Of a stretch of 64,000 bases of DNA, positions 63,934-64,000 are shown one piece after another. Position 1 is the stretch's first letter, and each line of letters starts with the position of its first letter. The position numbers were made by a program, and so were the translations under genes. The notes beneath the pieces are model-generated. The model did not search any database, had not been told where the DNA came from, and was given only the letters and a program-made list of their open reading frames with translations. This stretch comes from an uncultured Alphaproteobacteria bacterium (lineage in GTDB: Bacteria; Pseudomonadota; Alphaproteobacteria; Micropepsales; Micropepsaceae). Location: positions 124,001 to 188,000 of the forward strand of contig CAIUCH010000054.1 of NCBI GenBank assembly GCA_903897605.1, read 5' to 3'.

Positions 63934-64000
63934 TCAGGCCGGCATATCCTCGCGGAACGGATGTGCCGGATAGACGCCCATGATGGTCAAAGTCGAGGTG
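63934..64000 (-). CDS. C-terminal end of an unidentified gene (5' end outside window)
   Basis: Open minus-strand frame ending at a TGA complementary to 63934-63936; the last codons read TIMGVYPAHPFREDMPA. Too short to identify. It is in frame with a plausible gene that continues beyond the window and is followed by the small gene at 63868. Confidence 0.4.
   Translation of the reverse strand, partial: TSTLTIMGVYPAHPFREDMPA

Overview
The window comes from the chromosome of a GC-rich, flagellated alphaproteobacterium with a Caulobacter-type cell-cycle circuit. The evidence is the hook-basal body gene order, a CtrA that matches the Caulobacter protein closely (phospho-acceptor at D51), SciP, CckA, RcdA, TrcR, FlbD, an NrsF/ECF-sigma pair, TTAA-N7-TTAA CtrA boxes and GANTC sites near ctrA. 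Lineage below class level is not settled; a Micropepsales/Rhizomicrobium-like organism is only a guess.

Layout. 1-9.5 kb (+): end of flgE, sciP, then fliF-fliG-fliH-fliN-flbD-flhA and a small FlhF-like GTPase. fliF carries a one-base frameshift in this sequence. 9.5-12.9 kb: DoxX protein, fliJ-fliI (-), and divergent ctrA (+). 13-20.3 kb: esterase, ABC exporter, rpmE, rcdA, a DUF1192 gene, quinone oxidoreductase, an uncharacterised RHH-type gene pair, trcR and a YqaA-like gene. 20.3-29.8 kb: acyl-CoA synthetase, ubiX between two small DUF465 genes, an AT-richer orphan membrane protein, alaS, recA with a GTTC-N7-GTTC LexA box upstream. 29.8-36.8 kb: cckA lies at the end of the minus-strand flagellar run flgB-flgC-fliE-fliQ-fliR-flhB. 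fliO-fliP diverge from flgB across a region with two perfect CtrA boxes. 36.9-42 kb: tannase-family and carboxylesterase genes, chorismate mutase, and a divergent ECF sigma / nrsF pair with an exact GTAACC-N16-CGAA promoter. 42-43.8 kb: a retropepsin-like gene bounded by a split direct repeat that runs into the 3' end of tRNA-Arg(ACG). 44-64 kb: mostly housekeeping genes: a lipoprotein, tam, rpmH-rnpA-yidD-yidC-engB-argB, dapD-dapE-murI, truA-fmt-def, rmuC, recR-dnaX, the SRP 4.5S RNA gene, nudC and an acetyltransferase.

Together the flagellar and cell-cycle genes form one circuit. CckA drives CtrA phosphorylation. CtrA is expected to act on boxes seen before sciP, fliF, flgB/fliO and ctrA. 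SciP and RcdA restrain CtrA activity and stability. FlbD would pass the programme to late flagellar promoters. Two families of short palindromic repeats sit at gene 3' ends and probably act as shared terminators. I did not find a clearly new multi-gene defence or mobile system. The best candidates for novelty are the retropepsin islet at tRNA-Arg, the RHH / HADHVR pair with its palindromic operator, the compact FlhF-like GTPase, and the hairpin that covers the ribosome binding site of the tannase gene.
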